NCBI RefSeq assembly: GCF_001665685.1
Contig: NZ_LZTB01000065.1
Span: 1-64,000, forward strand
Direction: 5' to 3'
Length of the DNA: 64,000 bases
Source of the DNA: Mycobacterium sp. 852013-50091_SCH5140682
GTDB taxonomy: Bacteria > Actinomycetota > Actinomycetes > Mycobacteriales > Mycobacteriaceae
Shown: positions 60,071 to 64,000 of the stretch, piece by piece
How positions within the stretch are numbered: position 1 is the first letter of the stretch
Layout of the letters: the number at the start of each line of letters is the position of its first letter
Translations under genes and position numbers: made by a program
Notes under the pieces: generated by a model
What the model saw: only the letters and a program-made list of their open reading frames with translations
What the model was told of the DNA's origin: nothing
Database searches by the model: none

Positions 60071-61021
60071 ATGACCGCAGCTGTTGTCGGCCTGTCACAT
60101 TCGCCGTTGATCGGCAAAAACGACCCCGCCCCAGACGTTCTGGCACGCGTTGGGCAGGCCGTCGCCGAGGCCAAGAATTTCATTGCGCACTACGCGCCCG
60201 ACCTGGTGGTGCTCTATGCGCCGGATCACTACAACGGCTTCTTCTACAAGGAGATGCCACCATTTTGTCTTGGCACCGAATGCCATGCGGTGGGCGACTT
60301 CGGGTCTGCGGCCGGGCCGCTGTCGGTGGACACCGAAGCAGCCAAACATCTGGCTCGTGGCGTCCTCGATCGGGGTGTTGACCTGACCGTATCGGCCCGG
60401 ATGACCGTGGATCACGGATTCTCGCAGCCGTTGGAGGTGCTCTTCGGCGGCATCGACCGAGTGCCGGTGGTGCCGATCTTCATCAATGGTGTGGCCACCC
60501 CGTTGTGCCCAGTGAGCCGCATCCGCGCACTGGGCAATGCAATTGGCGAATCCGCCGCTGAGCTGGGCCGCCGGGTGCTGTATATCGCATCCGGCGGTCT
60601 ATCCCACGACCCGCCGGTGCCGGTGCTCGACGGAGCGCCGCCCCGGGTCGTTGATGCCCTCATCGAGGGCCACCCGCCCACACCCGAGCAGCGCAGCAAG
60701 GGAGAGTCGCGCGTGGTCGAGGCGGGCCGACAATACGCCGCTGGTTCCACCACCATGATTCCCATCAACCCGAGTTGGGACAACCGGCTGCTGGACCTAC
60801 TTGAGCATGGGCCGCTCGAGGAATTCGACAATTGGACGGTGGAGGCCATGGCCGCCGAGGCCGGTGGGTCGGCCCACGAAGTCCGGTCCTGGATCGCCGC
60901 GTTCGCATCGTTGGCGGCCACCGGAGGCTACAGCATGGATTATCGCTTCTACGAGCCGATTCCGGCATGGATCGCCGGTTTTGCCGTCGCGACCGCCCAG
61001 CCCGTCAGAGGGTCCCGATGA
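60071..61021 (+). CDS. mhpB: 2,3-dihydroxyphenylpropionate 1,2-dioxygenase (MhpB)
   Basis: 316 residues, a class III extradiol dioxygenase (LigB fold, Fe2+). LSHSPLIG at the N-terminus, Asp114-His115 in TVDHGFSQP, and His179 in GGLSHDPPVP coincide exactly in number with the catalytic residues known for E. coli MhpB. It cleaves the catechol ring meta to give the 2-hydroxy-6-oxo dienoate. Stop overlaps the mhpD start by four bases (ATGA). Confidence 0.92.
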   Translation: MTAAVVGLSHSPLIGKNDPAPDVLARVGQAVAEAKNFIAHYAPDLVVLYAPDHYNGFFYKEMPPFCLGTECHAVGDFGSAAGPLSVDTEAAKHLARGVLDRGVDLTVSARMTVDHGFSQPLEVLFGGIDRVPVVPIFINGVATPLCPVSRIRALGNAIGESAAELGRRVLYIASGGLSHDPPVPVLDGAPPRVVDALIEGHPPTPEQRSKGESRVVEAGRQYAAGSTTMIPINPSWDNRLLDLLEHGPLEEFDNWTVEAMAAEAGGSAHEVRSWIAAFASLAATGGYSMDYRFYEPIPAWIAGFAVATAQPVRGSR

Positions 61022-61830
61022 GCAAGAGCCCCACCGCCTTGGCCGGTGTGATCGAGGCCGCTGACCTCTTGGCCGTGGCCGCAGACAGCGGCACCCCGAC
61101 CGCGCCGGTTCGGGCACTGCTCGGCGACTCCGATATCGCCGCTGCATACGCGGTGCAGCAGGAACTGGTCAGGCGGCGGGTTGCTGCCGGCGCGGTGATC
61201 GTCGGCCGCAAGATCGGCCTGACCTCTCCTGCTGTGCAGCAGCAGCTCGGTGTTGATCAGCCCGATTTCGGCGTGTTGTTCGCCGACATGGATATGTCCG
61301 GTGCCGCGCTGGTGCCCTCAGAGCGGCTGCTGCAACCCAAAGCCGAGGCAGAGATCGCCTTCATCCTCAAGACCGACCTTGATGGCAATGACTTTGCGCC
61401 CGAACGAATTCGGGCCGCGGTCAGCTACGCTGCGCCGGCCATCGAAATCGTCGACAGTCGCATCGCCGATTGGGATCTGACCATCGCTGACACGGTCGCC
61501 GACAACGCATCCAGTGGCCTGTTCGTCCTCGGTCCCGGGCGGGTCACTCTCGACGACTTCGAACCCAAGGACGCCACCATGCGGATGTACGCCGACGACG
61601 AACTGGTCTCCGAAGGTACCGGCAGCGCCTGCCTCGGTGACCCGCTCAACGCCCTGACCTGGCTGGCCCTGACCGCTGCCGCATACGGAAATCCGTTACG
61701 CGCCGGGCAGATCGTCCTTTCCGGCGCATTGGGCCCGATGGCCGCAGCACCGCCCGGAACCCGCATCCGCGCCGATATCAGCGCCCTCGGCGAGGTGTCG
61801 ACAGCGTTCTCACTCAAGGAGACACCGTGA
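61018..61830 (+). CDS. mhpD: 2-keto-4-pentenoate hydratase (MhpD)
   Basis: 270 residues. Seen: [20 protein letters not shown], the family signature, then [22 protein letters not shown] with the metal-binding glutamates, and LSGALGPM near the end. Adds water to 2-hydroxypenta-2,4-dienoate to yield 4-hydroxy-2-oxovalerate. ATG at 61018 overlaps the mhpB stop, and its own stop overlaps the next gene. Confidence 0.92.
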   Translation: MSKSPTALAGVIEAADLLAVAADSGTPTAPVRALLGDSDIAAAYAVQQELVRRRVAAGAVIVGRKIGLTSPAVQQQLGVDQPDFGVLFADMDMSGAALVPSERLLQPKAEAEIAFILKTDLDGNDFAPERIRAAVSYAAPAIEIVDSRIADWDLTIADTVADNASSGLFVLGPGRVTLDDFEPKDATMRMYADDELVSEGTGSACLGDPLNALTWLALTAAAYGNPLRAGQIVLSGALGPMAAAPPGTRIRADISALGEVSTAFSLKETP

Positions 61831-62787
61831 ACAAAACCAAAGTGGCCATCATCGGCTCGGGCAACATCGGCACCGACCTGATGATCAAGATCCTGCGAAC
61901 CTCCGACACGCTCGAAGTTGCTGCCCTGGTCGGGATCGATCCCGAGTCCGACGGGCTGGCGCGCGCACAACGCCTCAACATTCCGGTCACCCACAAAGGC
62001 ATTCAAGGGCTGCTTGCGATGGAGCATTTCGACGACATCGCCATCGTTATGGATGCCACCTCGGCGCGTGCCCATCTCGCCAATGCCGAGGCCCTAGCAC
62101 CGCACGGTAAGAAGCTCATCGATCTCACGCCGGCCGCGATCGGCCCGTTCGTCATCCCGCCCGTCAACCTTGACCAATGCCTGCGGGAACGGAGCCGACA
62201 ACGTCAATATGGTGACCTGCGGCGGCCAGGCCACCGTGCCGATGGTGGCAGCCGTCTCTGCGGTCACCCCGGTGCCTTATGCCGAGATCGTCGCCTCGAT
62301 CGCGTCCAAATCCGCCGGGCCGGGCACCCGCGCCAACATCGACGAATTCACCGAAACCACAGCACATGCCATCGAGACAGTCGGCGGGGCCACGAAGGGC
62401 AAGGCGATCATCGTACTCAATCCTGCCGAACCGCCACTCATCATGCGCGACACCGTGTTCTGTCTGATCGGCGACGCCGACCACGACGCCATCCGGACCT
62501 CCATTCACGAGATGGCCGAACGCGTCGCTCGCTATGTCCCTGGTTACCGGCTCAAGCAGGACGTCCAGTTCACGCCGATCGAGCCCGACGAACCTGTGCA
62601 CACGTTGGTGCCCAGCGATGCGCCACCAGTGACGACGCGGGTATCGGTGTTTCTTGAGGTGGAAGGCGCCGCGCACTACCTGCCCGCGTACGCCGGCAAC
62701 CTCGACATCATGACCTCGGCCGCGATCCAGGTCGCAGAATCGATCGCCCGGCAAACGAACACCGCCCTGACGGAGGCCCGCCGATGA
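61827..62787 (+). pseudogene. mhpF: Acetaldehyde dehydrogenase (acylating, MhpF) with internal frameshift
   Basis: Two reading frames together give one full-length MhpF (about 319 residues if one base is removed; E. coli MhpF is 316). The first frame, from ATG 61827, carries the NAD motif [14 protein letters not shown] and reads normally to [11 protein letters not shown]; the rest of the protein, beginning [18 protein letters not shown] with the catalytic Cys, is in the +1 frame up to the stop at 62787. The break lies near 62180-62187 (CTGCGGG); deleting one base would restore [14 protein letters not shown]. Unshifted translation would end at 62657 and lack the active-site Cys. The 5' overlap with mhpD and 3' overlap with mhpE are intact, so this is either a recent mutation or a sequencing error. 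Confidence 0.9.
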
Positions 62788-63812
62788 CCCGCCAGCTGTA
62801 CATCCAGGACGTCACGCTGCGCGACGGCATGCACGCCATCCGTCACCGGATCAGCCCCGCCGACGTGGGGCGGATCGCCGCCGCACTCGACGCGGCGGGC
62901 GTCGACGCGATCGAAGTTGCCCACGGTGACGGACTCGCCGGCGGCTCGGTCAACTACGGCCCCGGCAGCCACACCGACTGGGAGTGGATCGAAGCCGCAG
63001 CCGCCAACATCAGCCGCTCCGTACTCACGACCCTGCTCCTTCCGGGCATCGGTACCATCGCCGAACTACGCCGCGCCTTCGACCTGGGTGTGCGGTCCGT
63101 GCGCGTGGCCACCCACTGCACCGAAGCCGACATCTCCAGCCAGCACATCGCGACCGCACGCGAACTTGGGATGGACGTGTCGGGCTTTCTGATGATGAGC
63201 CACATGGCCTCGCCGGCACAGTTGGCCGAGCAGGCCAAGCTCATGGAAAGCTATGGTGCACAGTGCGTTTACGTCACCGATTCGGGTGGCCGCCTGACCA
63301 TGAACGGCATGCGCGAACGTGTTCGTGCATACCGCGATGTCCTCGATCCCCAGACCCAGATCGGTATCCACGCGCACGAGAACCTGTCACTGTCAGTGGC
63401 CAACAGCGTCATCGCGGTCGAGGAAGGCGTCACCCGCGTCGACGCGTCACTAGCAGGTCAAGGCGCCGGCGCCGGCAACACCCCGATCGAAGCCTTCATC
63501 GCGGTTGCCGACCTGCAGCAATGGAAGCACCGTTGCGATCTGATGGCTCTCGAAGATGCCGCCGACGACCTGGTGCGCCCGCTGCGTGACCGCCCGGTCC
63601 AGGTCGACCGAGAAACCTTGACACTCGGTTACGCAGGTGTCTACTCATCGTTTCTCCGGCACGCCGAGAATGCCTCTCGCCAATACGGACTCGATGCCCG
63701 CACGCTGCTGCTCGAAGTTGGCCGCCGCGGTTTGGTCGGCGGGCAGGAAGACATGATCGTCGACATCGCCCTGGACATTCTCGCCAAGCAGAACGCCCCA
63801 GCAACCGTCTGA
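62784..63812 (+). CDS. mhpE: 4-hydroxy-2-oxovalerate aldolase (MhpE)
   Basis: 342 residues, HMGL-like TIM barrel with Mn2+. Catalytic Arg/Asp/His in [13 protein letters not shown], metal-binding HxH in [16 protein letters not shown], and [13 protein letters not shown], all conserved. Splits 4-hydroxy-2-oxovalerate into pyruvate and acetaldehyde, which MhpF should turn into acetyl-CoA through a channelled complex. ATG overlaps the mhpF stop by four bases. With mhpF broken, acetaldehyde might be released. Confidence 0.92.
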   Translation: MTRQLYIQDVTLRDGMHAIRHRISPADVGRIAAALDAAGVDAIEVAHGDGLAGGSVNYGPGSHTDWEWIEAAAANISRSVLTTLLLPGIGTIAELRRAFDLGVRSVRVATHCTEADISSQHIATARELGMDVSGFLMMSHMASPAQLAEQAKLMESYGAQCVYVTDSGGRLTMNGMRERVRAYRDVLDPQTQIGIHAHENLSLSVANSVIAVEEGVTRVDASLAGQGAGAGNTPIEAFIAVADLQQWKHRCDLMALEDAADDLVRPLRDRPVQVDRETLTLGYAGVYSSFLRHAENASRQYGLDARTLLLEVGRRGLVGGQEDMIVDIALDILAKQNAPATV

Positions 63813-63834
63813 GATACCCGTCAAGGACTGACAA

Positions 63835-64000
63835 ATGAACCAGCGACTCAATGTCGAGTTCGAATCCGACGGCACGACGTGCCGCGCCTGGCTCTACCTA
63901 CCGAAACAACCGGTACCGGCCCCAGTCATCGTGATGGCCCACGGATTCGGCGGAATTCGGGAGATGCGCCTGGATGCGTTCGCTGACCAGTTCAGCCAGG
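63835..64000 (+). CDS. Alpha/beta hydrolase (partial, cut by window end)
   Basis: The first 55 residues are visible: MNQRLNVEFESDGT then WLYLP and VIVMAHGFGGIREMRL, the oxyanion-hole segment of the alpha/beta hydrolases related to dienelactone hydrolase and X-Pro peptidases. AAGGA lies 8 bases before the ATG. It follows mhpE by 22 bases and is probably in the same operon. Function cannot be judged further. Confidence 0.75.
   Translation, partial: MNQRLNVEFESDGTTCRAWLYLPKQPVPAPVIVMAHGFGGIREMRLDAFADQFSQ

Overview
This 64 kb window is high-GC, densely coded actinobacterial DNA with frequent 4-base ATGA/GTGA gene overlaps, GTG starts, many TetR-type regulators, F420/LLM oxidoreductases, an EthA-type monooxygenase, a Ddn-like protein and FadD/acyl-CoA modules. 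It fits a fast-growing mycobacterium (Mycolicibacterium-like) chromosome. I see no rRNA, tRNA, transposase, integrase, phage or CRISPR element.

Layout. 1-1.9 kb: end of the nuo operon (nuoM tail, nuoN). 2-4.1 kb: FAD monooxygenase plus overlapping TetR with a palindromic operator. 4.3-9.3 kb (-): transketolase, glycerate kinase, tartronate semialdehyde reductase and hydroxypyruvate isomerase, divergent from a LysR gene. 10.7-16.5 kb (+): permease, mutarotase-like protein, aldo/keto reductase, lactonase-like amidohydrolase and class III aminotransferase, which looks like an undescribed catabolic route. 16.7-40.3 kb: mixed housekeeping/accessory genes (DUF2252, alcohol dehydrogenases, PIG-L deacetylase, LLM monooxygenase with MFS carrier, TetR with phosphotransferase, AraC, EthA-like BVMO, amine oxidase, hydrolases, DUF2235, MarR, degenerate GGDEF, agmatine deiminase, amidase). 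40.9-44.3 kb: a secreted tandem-repeat protein, then an M-box Mg2+ riboswitch, a 61-aa protein and an NRAMP-like transporter whose metal-site motifs differ from Mn/Fe carriers and suggest Mg2+ transport. 44.4-50.5 kb (-): a CoA beta-oxidation-like operon (ligase, dehydrogenase, hydratase, thiolase, saccharopine-dehydrogenase-like) divergent from an AraC gene. 51.8-53.3 kb: XRE-cupin and IclR regulators. 53.3-64 kb: a divergent aromatic degradation cluster. The minus-strand operon encodes a ring-hydroxylating dioxygenase (alpha, Rieske ferredoxin, reductase, beta), a meta-cleavage hydrolase and a diol dehydrogenase. The plus-strand operon encodes a quinone-reductase-like protein, MhpB, MhpD, MhpF (frameshifted) and MhpE, then a hydrolase cut by the window end.

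How it works together. The aromatic cluster reads as a complete arylpropionate-like route: dihydroxylation, rearomatisation, meta ring cleavage (MhpB), C-C hydrolysis, hydration (MhpD), aldol cleavage (MhpE) and acetyl-CoA formation (MhpF). The adjacent CoA operon could shorten a side chain or use a product. The mhpF frameshift is the one break in this pathway.

Most notable: the M-box/small ORF/NRAMP-related transporter locus; the mhpF frameshift before its catalytic Cys; the 10.7-16.5 kb catabolic operon; a hairpin-forming intergenic repeat found at two convergent gene ends; and several clean palindromic operators. Functions are read from the sequence and from recalled families; no searches were run.
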